DNA of 64,000 nucleotides. Source: Pieris napi. Lineage: Eukaryota > Arthropoda > Insecta > Lepidoptera > Pieridae. Within the stretch, counting starts at the first letter, position 1; each line of letters begins with the position of its first letter. The position numbers and the translations under genes are program-made. The stretch is taken from positions 12,663,001-12,727,000 of the forward strand of contig NC_062240.1 of NCBI RefSeq assembly GCF_905475465.1, written 5' to 3'. Below the pieces are notes generated by a model that was not told the DNA's origin, did no database searches, and saw only the letters and a list, made by a program, of their open reading frames with translations. This document shows positions 41,250 through 53,599 of this stretch, piece by piece.

Positions 41250-42785
41250 AACTTTGATTATCTTTCTTCTTTATCGTTTATCTAATTGAAGCATATAATT
41301 CTTTGCCCTAGGTTTGATTCCTATACACTTGTACTTGTGTTTACCTGTTATAGACCATTAAATATGCTTTGTTTCTTACTTTACTGGAGGTTATTCAAAA
41401 TAGGTAAGATATAAAGACTAAATAATATATGTACAAAAAAAAATATTAATAGAACTGTCACTTGTACAATAAAAATCTATAATCAAGTTTGCATTACTGT
41501 ATGTTAGTTACAGATAATTTAAGTATTTTAGCCTATTCTTTTACGTCATTCTCATTTTTTTATATTATCTAACTTTATAAAATTTACTGTCTCATTACAG
41601 CTCTTTGTATTTTGAAGGATTTATATTTAAAGGTATGTAACTCTCAAATTCCGTCCTACAATAACCGTGAGAGATAGATTACCTCGGTGATAATATTATA
41701 TCTATACAATGTACACATATATACGTGTGTACATTACGATAAATAAGTGTTAAGTAATCTTTTATGACGTTGACGAAGAACGAAATAAAAGCAGATTTAA
41801 AAAGGCCATTTAATTATTAGGATTTTGTTCTCTAAAAAATTGTTAATTGCATGAGATTGATTCGCAGAAGTACTGGTCCAGATAAAGATTTTTAATAGAT
41901 AAATAACTTATATTAAGAAAAATATTAATTACATACATACGTCGTACGTAGTTTTTACAATAACTAATTTTTACCTAGATATAAAAAAATTACACCGAGT
42001 GTTAGAGGTATATATTACATGGTTTTTGAATATATACTATTTGTTGTTGCTTTTCCGGAAGTACGACTCGAAAATCACATTTTACGTTTCCTTAGTTTGT
42101 TCATTTCCATTGTGTGGCGAGATTAATGTTATTTTAGTTCCAGCGATTTATGAACAATGGCAGGCCTTGTAATTTCAATTTGTACAGACAAATACTTAAT
42201 TCAGGTACCAATACAACAAGTCTTCCTAGCACTTAGAGTTATTATCTTAGTGTTGTTTTAATTTTTAGATACACGAGCTATGTTAATTTATATGCTAAAT
42301 CACCTGTATCAGGAGCACACACCACATACACAACCTCATGTACTTTGAATCAACACATAATACAGCTCAATTAGGTATTAATTTGTTAATAATCATTTAT
42401 ATTGATTTCCTTTTGTAAAACTTTGAACCCTTTTGTATAATTTCTGTATTCCATTTTTGGCCTTATCTTTAGTATAATTGTTTTTTGGTTATATATAATT
42501 TATGTAACATTTAAAACGTATGAATCACCAGATCAGATTATTTAAAACTCCTAAGAAAAGATATATAGATAATAATGAAATATATTATGAAAGCTTATTG
42601 GAAAAACATCCTGATTATATAATATATTATTAACAATATAGAGTTTTTTTGCGTTGCCGGCTTTTGAAAACTTAAAATTAAACCTTATAAATACTATTAT
42701 AACAAAACATGGTTCACATAATGTCCCATTAAATTGCATAATCTAATCTACATGAGATTCGCCATTGCGTCGTGCGAAGTTTTTC
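41250..42785. other. Intergenic DNA
   Basis: AT-rich, no gene or repeat recognised. Confidence 0.4.
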
Positions 42786-42833
42786 ACAAATAGACGAAGA
42801 AAATTTTCGTCTAGCCAAGGCCTATAGAAGGCA

Positions 42834-42840
42834 TATAAGA
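42834..42840 (+). promoter_or_regulatory. TATA box of CPR-E, with an upstream dyad
   Basis: TATAAGA lies 78 bases before the start codon, the same distance as in CPR-D. An eight-base dyad, TAGACGAA..TTCGTCTA (42791-42813), lies about 20 bases upstream of it. Confidence 0.5.
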
Positions 42841-42911
42841 GAGGCTTGGAAGGCAATTGTATTATTCGGGGGAAAAATCAAAGAGAATAACACGTAATTT
42901 GTGTTTTAAAT

Positions 42912-45900
42912 ATGCGTTTTTTTAGTGTATTTGTGTTTGTGATTGCTTGTGTTAATGCTGCACCGAAACTGAGTGCGGTGTTCAATCCAGCTTTTGATCC
43001 AGGCTATAATGAATATTATGTAAGTATGTAAGGATTTTAGCTAGAAATCGTGATATTTTTTTTAATTTTTTCACACAATATATCAGAAATTATATACCTA
43101 ATTATTTATTAATTCTTAGGGCAGTGTTGGCGTTGATCGTGCGACTCTCTTCCCTGAGGTCGTAGGTTCGATTCCCGGCTGTGCACCGATGGATTCTTTA
43201 TATGTGCGCATTTAGCGGTGAAGGAAAACATTGTGAGGAAACCAGCTTGCCTTAGACTTTAATGTCGACGGCGTGTGTAAGGCACAGGAGGCTGATCACC
43301 TATTTGCCTATTAGATTGATTGATTGATTTATACACTTATATATTCTTATATACATTGAAGCAGTAAAAGGATTGCTTTATTTTGTAATTATAATCTTTT
43401 TTACATTTATAGTTAGGGACTTAAAATCCCTAATAATAAAAATCTATCATTGTATTGTCATAGATTAAATAATATATTTATTTAAAAAATGGTTATATGT
43501 TTTATTAAAAAAAATACGTCTATAGGAAAATTATTTAATTAATGTAAAACTATATTTCAGGATCGTCCAAAGTATACCTATAATTATGGAGTTGCAGACC
43601 CCTCTACTGGGGACGTAAAGTCCCAACACGAGACAAGAGATGGAGATGTTGTCAAGGGTAAGAATTTTTAAAAATTATTTTTATTTAAAGTTCACGTAGT
43701 ATTAAAATATTTAACTACTGACAGATTTATTTCATTGGCAAAATAAAATATAATATTTAATTTTTCAAATAAAATGGATAAAAGTATTAACCCTTTTTTG
43801 ATTTCTAAACATTAAAAGTCAATAACTTCAGTTAATATATATATGTGGAACCAGCTGCCCATAATTCCGAACCAATTCGACTTAGGGTCTTTCAAGAAAA
43901 ATGCCTACCAATTCTTAAAAGGCTGACAACGCACTTGCGAGCCTTCTGGCTATCTGAGTTTATTGACGGCGGTATCACATCAGATGGGCTTTCTGCCCGT
44001 TTGCCTCCTCTTACTTATATACCAAAATAGACATTTTTTTTTGAAAATTTGTTATAAAACAAAATGGCCCTAGCCCCTAGGGTTATATACCTTCCCCAAT
44101 ACTACTAAAATGATCTCATCGTTACATTTAAATTTTTGTTAATTTATTTATGCACTTCTTGCACTTTTTAGCATTTCTTTTGTTTTCATTACTAGGATTG
44201 CCTGTAAGAGATCGCTTGTTAGCGATAAGGCCGCCCATTGCATCCCTAATAATATAAGTTACTGTTTATAATGTGTATATTTACATTTAAATTACTGTGT
44301 ATATTTGTAATGTTACGAAGAGTTTTAATAAATACATCTGAAATAGTAGATTTATAGATACGTATGTAACGAAACAACGCAGATACGGAATCGACTGCCC
44401 GATTAGTTCAGTCCAGAATAAATCCCTGCTTCCGATTCAATATATGGAGTGTTTTTTCATCTTTACTGGCTTACATAAGTTTGTGAACCACCCTGAGTGT
44501 AATAGTATGACTAGTGACTACCGTATGTCAAAGGTCCGTATGACATACAGGATTCATAGTTCGCGCAAAGTCGACACTGAATCTTCCCTAAGGTTAAAGA
44601 ATCATAATGTGAAAAATCATAAATTCCATTGTTAAATGTATGCCGTTCATGTCATATGCCACAACAACGAATAAATTACTGTTGTAAATATGCTAATTTG
44701 GCATGTAATTATTTGGTCATTTTGCATAATAGTGCTTGTTACATGTTTTCTGAACTGCGTGCTTCACAGTTTTCAAACAAAAACCATTGTTAGGAATAGG
44801 TCAACGATTAGCGAATGTTAACTGTAGAAACACACGGTAGAAATTATTCTTAAGTTACTTTGTTTAATAGATACATAGTAAATTACCATCATATATATAT
44901 TATATTGTGAATATTTATCAAAAACTAGTCTAAAACTCTAACTTAAAATAACTTTATTCATATAGCTAAACAAGTACACTTATGAACGTCAACAGAAATG
45001 ATGTTAAATTGATTCTAAATTAACATTTACTACCAGTGCGCAAGTCAAGGACGTAGAGCGGGTAAGAAGAACTGGCAAGAAACTCTCCGCCACTCTTTAA
45101 TGGCCAAGTTTTGAGTCATACAAATTAACATTAGATATCTTATAACATGCTTTCATATAAAGCGTAACTATTATTTTGACTTGGAAGAAAATGCGAACTA
45201 TGGTAGTTTATGGTAGGATTAATTTGTCAATCTAATATGCAAGTAGGTAATCAGCCTCCTGTGCCTGACACACGCCATCGACTTTTTGGATCTAAGGCAA
45301 TCCGGTTTCCTCACGATGTTCTCCTTCACTGTTCGCGCAAATGTTAAATTCAAAAAAAGTCCATTGATGCGAAGCCGGGAATCGAACCTACGACCTCATG
45401 AAAGTCATACGCTGAAGCCACTACTCCAAAACTGCTCTCAAAGAATACACATCAAATAATATTGTCTATATAAAGAAAAGACCTAACAATCGTTGTTTAT
45501 ATTATTCGCTAATAAATTTTTACCAAATTATAACCATTCTGTCATTTCAGGCCAGTACTCTCTTGTGGAGCCAGATGGCTCAATAAGAACAGTAGACTAC
45601 ACTGCAGATTCAATACACGGATTCAACGCTCTGGTTTCCAAGAGCAGTCCTAGTCTACACGTGACCCCACAAATCCATCGACAGCCGATACAGCCCGTCA
45701 TACAATATGTCGCGAAACCTGTGGCCGTACCTGTACAAGTGCAGAAACAATTTATACCCGAAGTTTATCCATCTGCCTCACCATTTTGTAAGTATATATG
45801 ATCATGATACAGGGGCTTAAAAATTTGGGAGCATAAAAATCTATATTCTCAAAAATTTCAAAGATCCAAAATATATTCTTCTTTACTCTAGTTAATTTCG

Positions 45901-46368
45901 GTGGCGGTTGTCGTAGGCATATTAAAATAAATGAAAGTCTTGGTTTGAAGCTAAATGTCAAAGTCTTTAATCGTTTAAAACATAAGATTAGGGGAAGCGG
46001 CGTTGGATTGACCTGTGACTTATTTATGTGTTCTTATAATTAAGGGACACATTTGTTAACCTATAAAGAATATAAGTGTAAGTAATATGTCGACCTATGG
46101 TTCATTATATTTATGAATGTTTAAAAAACCGTTCGAGCCAATGTTAAATGCGCATACAGAAAGAAAATCCATCGGTGCACAGCTGGTACACAGATCGAAC
46201 TAACGATCTTAGTGATGAGAGTCGCACGCTGAAGCCACTAGACCAACACTGCTCTCTGTCTAAAAGTTAAATATTTCAATTTCAGTATATCCGAAAATAG
46301 GTGCCATTCAGTTTCCCGAATATGATAATTTCGACGGCTTTGATGGACCACCTCAACAATACTACTGA
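42912..46368 (+). CDS. CPR-E: RR-2-type cuticle protein (4 exons)
   Basis: Predicted exons: 42912-43019, 43561-43657, 45551-45787 and 46286-46368, closing in frame at 174 residues. Exon 1 holds the whole signal peptide (MRFFSVFVFVIACVNAAPK) and a linker ending YNEYY. Exons 2-3 encode the RR-2 domain, about residues 37-100: DRPKYTYNYGVADPSTGD, then SQHETRDGDVVKG, QYSLVEPDGS, DYTADSIHGFNALV. The C-terminal tail is rich in Pro, Val and Gln (HRQPIQPVIQY, KPVAVPVQVQKQ), as in many RR-2 proteins, and ends in a Gly/Asp/Tyr segment (PQQYY). The product is secreted and chitin-binding. Compared with CPR-A and CPR-D, the intron after the first few codons is missing. Failure to splice intron 3 would end the protein four residues later (CKYI), giving a shorter isoform. 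Confidence 0.87.
43121..43318 (+). mobile_element. tRNA-derived SINE (CPR-E intron 1)
   Basis: Plus-strand copy with tRNA-like head GCAGTGTTGG and box B GGTTCGATTCCCGGC. It ends early, at TTGCCTATTAGATTGA, without the GCGCCACTG tail. Confidence 0.78.
43845..44030 (+). pseudogene. CR1-like LINE tail
   Basis: TGGAACCAGCTGCCC, then CCGAACCAATTCGACTTAGG, GGCTGACAACGCACTTGCG and GGCGGTATCACATCAGATG in the standard order. It lies in CPR-E intron 2. Confidence 0.65.
44940..45110 (-). repeat. LINE 3'-end fragment
   Basis: TATTCATATAGCTAAACAAG, TATGAACGTCAACAGAAATG, ACTACCAGTGCGCAAGTCAA and AACTCTCCGCCACTCTTTA are the reverse of a common lepidopteran LINE end. Related pieces are at 30225-30345 and 59285-59345. 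Confidence 0.6.
45223..45436 (-). mobile_element. tRNA-derived SINE (CPR-E intron 2)
   Basis: Minus-strand body and head (GGGAATCGAACCTACGACC). The GCGCCACTG tail is missing. Confidence 0.75.
46130..46256 (-). mobile_element. SINE head fragment (CPR-E intron 3)
   Basis: Only the tRNA-like half remains, with an insertion near GGTACACAGATCGAACTAACG. It ends 30 bases before the exon 4 acceptor. Confidence 0.7.
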
Positions 46369-46682
46369 AACTTAGAATAGGTTAAATATACGTAATACAG
46401 ACTGTAAGGACATTATTAGAATTAATAATATTATTAGGAATATATTTATTGTATTATTATTATACTACTTGGAAAAAATTGTATATGCATGTATGAATAG
46501 AACCGCTGTTTGCTCTATGTAATTTCATTGTACTAATTGCGTGTTGTTTTATGTACTATATTCTTATTAAATAGATATATTTTATTTATTTAGTATATCT
46601 ATGATGAAACGTCTGAATGTTAATATTTTATTTATCGTATTTGTGGTTTCTGTTTTTAATTTATGAAAAACATGAACATGTA

Positions 46683-46688
46683 AATAAA
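46683..46688 (+). terminator. Poly(A) signal of CPR-E
   Basis: AATAAA about 315 bases after the stop. Earlier A/T-rich variants exist and may be used instead. Confidence 0.4.
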
Positions 46689-46749
46689 ATTTGGCTTTCG
46701 CTATAAAAAATAAACTGGTTGTTTTATTTTGATAATTATGTAAAATTGG

Positions 46750-49700
46750 ATTGTTTCCTCAACCCCGGCTCAAAATATGAAACTATATAAAAACTGTAAT
46801 AAATCAAGTCTCTCAAAAGGTGCTTCTAAACCATACATAAAATGTAAGACACAAATTTCATTCATTTATACATACTATTTATTTATCTCTAGTAAAAAAT
46901 AATGGTACTTTTATGAAATAAACTTAATGAGAAACTTTATTTTAGAGATTAAACATTTTAGAAAATAAGTTAAAGTTTAAAAAAATTAATTTAGTTTTAC
47001 TTCAGAAACTAATTACATAATGTGTAATCTAATGTATGTACATATAACATTCGTATAATTTTAACCATAAACTTTTTCTAAAATTGTTCAGTTTTTTATT
47101 TATTTTGTATAAAAATTAAAACTAAACATTTTAAATATTCTGTTTATAATAGAAAACGTACCTTTAAAAGCAGGCTCTTCAAAGTTTTGTCGTTCCCTAA
47201 CAAAAACGCGTTAGCAAAATGTATTTTGTTCATGATTGCTATGTTTATATTGTATTAATTTATAAAACCAATATTAATATAAAAAATAAAGTTAGTCAAA
47301 GGTTTAAGATTATTGGAGTTATGTTATATGTTGTTTAATTTATGTATCACTGAAGTTTTTTTAACTAGAGAGACGCTCTGAAACTAAATGTTCACTTATG
47401 AACTTAACGAGTGCTAGTATCTCAAATCTATCGAATATACACAAAATAAATTTCTTAGAATGACATGACATTATCTTTGTTTACAAAATTTTAAATAACT
47501 AGATTTACCAAAAGTCAAGTGAACTTCCTTTTAAAGCGAAACATGAGTTTTTACATTCGGGCAGTGAGGACCAACGTCAGTTGTAATGCTCCTCTAACCA
47601 GATCTCTAGCTACTTTAAAACGACAAATAATTGAGTACATGCGAAGCAGATCCATTTAATGACAGTCTCCATGTCTTCAGACGTAAGATGGTTCAACCAC
47701 TGTTGATTCGTCACCAATAATAACAATTGCAAAGTAGCTTGCACATTAGTAGATATTTCTTAATCTATTTTGTCTTTTAATCGCTTTTATCATTGTATTG
47801 TTTCTCTCTAAATGATGTGCACACTTGTTATTTATGCACATGCATGTATTGTGTTTTCGTATGTCGTGTGTTCTCTGTAAGTATTTGTATGTGTTTCGTT
47901 AGTGTGCCTTTTAAAAATTGGTCAAGCCGTTGCGGAAAAGTTTGCTGATGCATAGCTACGTTACGAAATCCGATATTATTCTAAAGATTCCTCTTCTTAA
48001 GTTTAATGGTAGTTAACTTTATCACAGATAATTACATAATATAATATTAAGGATGTTCTGTATTAATAACTGATTAGAATATTATAGATTACGATCTCTT
48101 TCATTTAACCATAGATCATAAACACAAAGAGACAGATAACATGTTTTACGCTACAAATACAGTGTAATGAGACTACATATAAATGAGTTTAAATATTCAA
48201 ATTTAGAACTGTGCAAAATTAAAAGTATGATTATATAAATTGTGTCTGAATCACGACTCAAATTGTCACGTTGCATGTGTATTAACGATTGTATTCACCG
48301 ATTGTCTTCGAGTTGAAGAATTCGACATTTAAAAATCGTGACCGGATACGGTATACGCGACGCTTGCGTACATCTTCCTTGTACTATACTTAGATTAAAG
48401 AAGTGATTTGACATTTAAAAAAAATTCACACACTTTGTCTATTTATTGCTTTTTTCTTGTTAGTTTGGTACCATAACAGTAATATAATAATAATAGGGAA
48501 GACACATTTCAGTATGGTTAATTGATATTTTCAAGTTCTACAACAGCATTCATCAAAAACAAGAAAATGTTGTTACAAATTTTACACCCATACATAACAA
48601 TTATATTAGAACATGGAAATTCCAAACAAGCAAAGATAAACACATAAAAAAGCAGCAAAAATTAATACATAAATTTAAAATAAAAAAAATTTATAACAAA
48701 ATAAGCCACACATATTATGATACACGTTCTCATTTTTGGGTCTATAGATTAACACAGGATATAAGCTGTCGCAGACAGCACACACAGAGAGAACAGTATA
48801 ATTAATTATACTGTATTGCGGCAACTTTTAACTTAGAAATAAGCACGACTAAACTCTAAGTCTAAAAATACAAATATTTAATAGCATTTCTGGGTGACAT
48901 AATTTGCCAATACTTAGCAACTAATTACATAAGAAATAAAAGATCTCAACGGCTCTTATAATCGACTTTATATCGGTTAACAATAAGCAAGGGGTTTGCT
49001 TATTTGGCAAGTGACATTAAAAGTATGAGAATTAAAAGACCTTTACACGAGTTGCGTGTCTATAAAGGCACTAATCACTTTAGAATTATGATATTCCAAA
49101 ATATCTTCATTTATCTTGATATTATATACGGTGCAAAGGCGGAACTAAATCGACTTAAATGTATCTGATTATTTTATTGTTAAAGGTACAATTTAATTTA
49201 AGGGATTTGTTTTTATAATTATTTTTAAAATGGCATATAGTCATTATCTAATTAGTAAGAAGGGGATTGGCATATACTCGACCATAAATAATTAAATCGC
49301 TTTTTTTATTATAAAAATAAAATTTAAAGACACCACATACACTAAAGTGGAGATGGACCCATATGATGAGAGTAAAAATGGAATAGATTCGTAACGGAGT
49401 GGTAAACGAAAGAGAGGCAGATAAGATATAAAAAAATTGTGGATCCAAGGGGGATTCGAACCGCTAGAGAACGCCACGATGGAAAAATTTCGAGGAGGCA
49501 TTTGTCCAAGGACAAGCCGATATTTTATTTTAAGCATATCTACTATATATTTAGCATGTACGCTAAACAGAATTAAAGACGTTTTCTTATAATTAATTAT
49601 TATATAAAAAAATCCTCAGTTATTTATGGTACCTACAAAGGCTTACATAAAGATTTATCATCTCAATACAACTTCCTCAATAATTAACTACTTCCTAGTA

Positions 49701-49950
49701 ACATCTGGGATTCCTTTCTAATAATACCTATCAATAATTGTTGATGATAACTGCGATCACGATCTATGGCGATTCAAGAATTATGGAATTCTAGACACAA
49801 GTTGAAGAATTCCATACTAGATAGATATTTTTCCACGCTTATTAATTGAATCGAACATTTTTGAAAGTTTTAGCTATAACAAATATTTTTTTTTAATTAT
49901 TGGACCTCTTTACCGCGGCCGTATTTAGGCCTCTCTGTGCTTACATGTTG
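46750..49950. other. Long AT-rich gene-poor stretch
   Basis: No supported gene. The minus strand at 47610-47740 is open and coding-like (IKWICFACTQLFVVLK then stop), with no recognised family. It could be a last exon of a minus-strand gene or chance. Confidence 0.35.
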
Positions 49951-49953
49951 TAT

Positions 49954-50110
49954 AGATACCGGCAAACTTCTTGAGCATTAAACAAGGGAGTGGGGGAAAG
50001 TTTGCGCATCGTACACAAACGCGGGACGCACCACCGCCCTCCTCCCAGTGATACCTAAAAGTCGCTTCTGCGCAAGCAAGGACATTTGTTCAAGAAGTTT
50101 GCCGGTATCT
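49954..50110. mobile_element. Small MITE, 157 bp
   Basis: The terminal 20-base word GATACCGGCAAACTTCTTGA (from 49955) is perfectly inverted at 50090-50109, plus one further matching base pair. The flanks TGTAT and GTACA are similar but not identical. The interior is GC-rich (GGGACGCACCACCGCCCTCC) and has no frame. Confidence 0.7.
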
Positions 50111-50224
50111 GTACAATTCTTTATACTGTAGCTACTGACTCATTTAACTCACATTCACCCACACACTCATTTACATGCACCCATACACTATTTCATGCAC
50201 TCACGCGTGTTAATCGGGGCGTAA

Positions 50225-50620
50225 ATAATATTAAAGACTGGCAACGCTCTCGCGAGCCATCGCCATCGAGTGTGTCCATGGGCGGCGGTATCACTTACAC
50301 AGATGAACCTCCTGCCCGCTTGTTTATAGAAAAAACGCGCACCACTACTATGTGGAACCAGCTGCCCAAACAAGTATTTCCGAATCAATTCGACTTAGGG
50401 TTATTTAAGAAATGAGTGATTCTTAAAAACCCGGCAACGCAATCGCGAGCCTTCGGCATTGAGAGTGTCCATGGGCGGCGGTATCACTTAACATCAGATG
50501 AGCCACACTTCGTTTGTTTATAAAAAAACAAACGAAACAAACTAATAATTAATGTTGCACATGTGTTTGGATCTATTTTTGACGCTCATAAGTGTATATT
50601 GTGTTACCTTACCTATATTA
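50225..50620 (+). pseudogene. CR1-like LINE tail, two tandem pieces
   Basis: A first tail piece (GGCAACGCTCTCGCGAGCC..GGCGGTATCACTTAC) is followed by TMWNQLPKQVFPNQFDLGLF coding, a second tail piece (GGCAACGCAATCGCGAGCC..ATCACTTAACATC) and then GACGCTCATAAGTGTATATTG. Confidence 0.65.
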
Positions 50621-50649
50621 TATTTAATACAACAAATTTTGTATCTTAT

Positions 50650-52370
50650 CACAACAAAAATACATGCATCAATTAATAAATATCTAATGGACAACATATG
50701 TATTAAAAACATTTATTAATTGTAAATATTTTTTTGAATTTTTTTATCTACACCTTGTCTCAAACATATACACTATACAGTTAACATAAATATGCAGTTA
50801 AATATCAAAACCTGTAATAAATACTAATCGTACGTTTATAATTTAAGTCCTTTTATAATAAACTATTCAGCACTGTTCCTATCTAAGACATCCTGCTGCC
50901 TATAAGTAGATTTCTGAATTATTTATAAGTTTTATATCTGAACCGGCAAACAAAAATATTTCCTCTCGTCTCGGTCCAATATGTTCATGTCCTCCGTAAT
51001 GGCGACACACGCAGACTTCAATGGTAATTTCAGCACAGAAATTGGGAACAGATTATTCACGAACACCAGGTACCTATTTTAATTCCTTATTTATTTATTC
51101 AGTATTGGTAATGGTTCTCCAGTCCACGAAACAAGAATAGTTGTTTTTCTGCTTGCCATGAGTGTTAATCATAATTATACACCTACATTGCTATGCCCTT
51201 TAATAATAAAAAACACGTCCATGAATACAATCACAATAATAGGTAATGTTTCATTCCCCGCCCCGTATTTCCATTTTCCGCAACATTTTTGATAATTCAA
51301 TAAACACAATTAACTTGTTATTTACCATTACTATGTTCACAAAGTCTTTCGTAGAAAAAATGTTTCGAAAGGAGATTTGACACTGTCAGTATTGATATTT
51401 AAATAACACAAGTTAACATTGGTCCAGTGTAAGCTCGAACGGCCTTGACTTTTAAAACTTCCGACGCGACAATTCGCCCATGTCGCATGTATTCGTCAGC
51501 TGTGTGATATATTTGGTTTAGGCTTAAATTAAACTGTTTTAACGACTAGTTAATATTGAGTAAACCAGCATTGAAGATTTTTTTTAAATTTATTTATAAT
51601 AACACTCATGCCCTAACAGGCGACCCTGGCGACAAGGGTGAACAATAAGTGACTAAAATTTAGAGACAAAACAAAGAAGCAAAATTAATTAGGAAAAAAC
51701 AAAATTACATAATAAAAAATACAAGAAATAAACTAACTACTATAGGCACTAACAAATAATAGAACTTTTGACATTTCACTCAACGGACAATGAAAAATGC
51801 CACTAATATGCTGTGTACAGATGTAATTGGACTTCAGGTTCACGAATGTTGTTTAGTTTTTAACAACTTTATGTATTTAAGCAAGCTGTTTTCTGTTTCT
51901 ATACCAAAAATGTAAAAATAAAAAAAAACTATTGCATAATTTACGTAACTCCATGTCTCGGATGCTTTTAGAGTTTAAATATTATTTCTTCTACTTCAGT
52001 CGCACTATTTATTCCTGAAGGTCGTTACAGGCAAATGCCCATCGGCAAACATTATTTAGACTAATGAAATATTCTGCCATAATATCCCATCAATTGTCAA
52101 GAAGTTATTTGCAATAATCTGCTGGATAATAACAAAAATTACTTGACTACAAACAGTCTTGTACAAATCGAAACACTTGGTTAAAGATACATATTTAATT
52201 GCTAAATAGAACTAACATATGAAACTTGTGTCAAGATTGTATATATAATATACTATATAATATTATAAGTCATAAAATCTAACCTATATGGTCTTTTGTT
52301 GTGTACTACATATTTATGATTATGATGTCGTCCAACTTGGGCTTCTGTAATGATCAACAAACAAGGTTTT
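50650..52370. other. Intergenic DNA
   Basis: No supported gene. A GC-richer patch at 50955-51095 is open on both strands (minus strand ITEDMNILDRDERKYF) but lacks a family match and convincing splice donors. Confidence 0.35.
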
Positions 52371-52379
52371 ACTTCATTA

Positions 52380-52660
52380 CTACGTATGATTAGGGCGCTG
52401 AAATCGTTTAGAAATATAGCGAAAATCTGGCGACGTCGAAGTGTTGGGATCTGACAGTTAGATTGGCCAGCTCGAAGTCCTGACCTCAATCCAATTGAGC
52501 ATGTCCGGGATGTTCTAAGAGACGAGTAAGATCAGTGCAACCTGCTCCAAAAACATCAGGGAAAAGAGTCATTGCAGAAGAGTGGAAAAGTATTCCTCAA
52601 AACGGTATTAAAAACATCGTGAAAAGCATGCTCAGAAATTCTTCTTAAGGTAATTTTGGA
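52380..52660 (+). pseudogene. Tc1-like transposase C-terminal remnant
   Basis: The plus frame reads LDWPARSPDLNPIEHVRDVL, the signature end of Tc1-type DDE transposases including the last acidic residue in PIEH. Stops occur before (SVGI*) and after (RDE*). The later frame ALIAEEWKSIPQ-like sequence is also broken. No terminal repeats were found. Confidence 0.8.
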
Positions 52661-53451
52661 AAGAAGTCATACTCGTTATTAGGTTTTAACATTTGTAACT
52701 TAATTTAATTTAATTATTGTCTTTATTGCCGACCACTTCTTATTATTTGCCCGTGTTTTATAGAATTCATCAAAAATTAATAACTTTTTGCCAGAATTCA
52801 CTTCACGCGTTAACGATTATAATTATACAGAATACGTCACACAGTTAAATATCATTAAATTTACTGAAATAGAACGTAAATTTCTTTAGGTGCCGTTTTT
52901 TTGCAAAAGATTTTATATAAGAATAGTGAATAAAACGTATAGAATATAAATACATCTTGACAAACAAAAGTGCGTGTACATAATAAAGAACGCTTATGAA
53001 CGTAATTACCCTATTAAATTCTATATTTGTACGAACATTAACCACGTGTATATCCTTCGTACAATATCTATTATTTTAATCTTATATGCAGGTTAATATC
53101 GCTTAATAGATATGTGTTATAACGTCAAGATATTGAACCATAACTGATTAAAACTTAGTGCAAAAAGAACAAGAATTTCGGGAAAATATATTTAGGCCTT
53201 GCGTCTTTATTCTCGCGAAATAATGATTGATGTTGAATCACTTATGTTTAATAGATGATAAATGCTGAACTGTAACTCATTCATCAGAGGACATAAGTGA
53301 TGTGACAATACTAAACTTACATTTAATAATAAATTATTTCATAGTAGCAAATAAACTTAAAGAGAATGGTTCAGTTTAATTAGCCCACAACTCATTGATT
53401 CAAAATAACACGATATTCCTCTCAAACATATTTTTTATAGGATTTTTTTGG

Positions 53452-53592
53452 CTAAGGCCGTTTTCACGATGTCTTATTTCACATTATGAGTGAAAGTTGC
53501 GCACTGAGTAAGTCCATCGGTGCACAGCTCTGATTGGAACACACGACCTCAGAGTTGAAAGGCACGCGCAAGCCACTAGGCCCATTGCTCAT
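53452..53592 (-). mobile_element. SINE head fragment, old
   Basis: Diverged minus-strand piece with GTCCATCGGTGCACAGCTC, ACGACCTCAGAGTTG and AAGCCACTAGGCCCA. Confidence 0.6.
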
Positions 53593-53599
53593 CTATACT

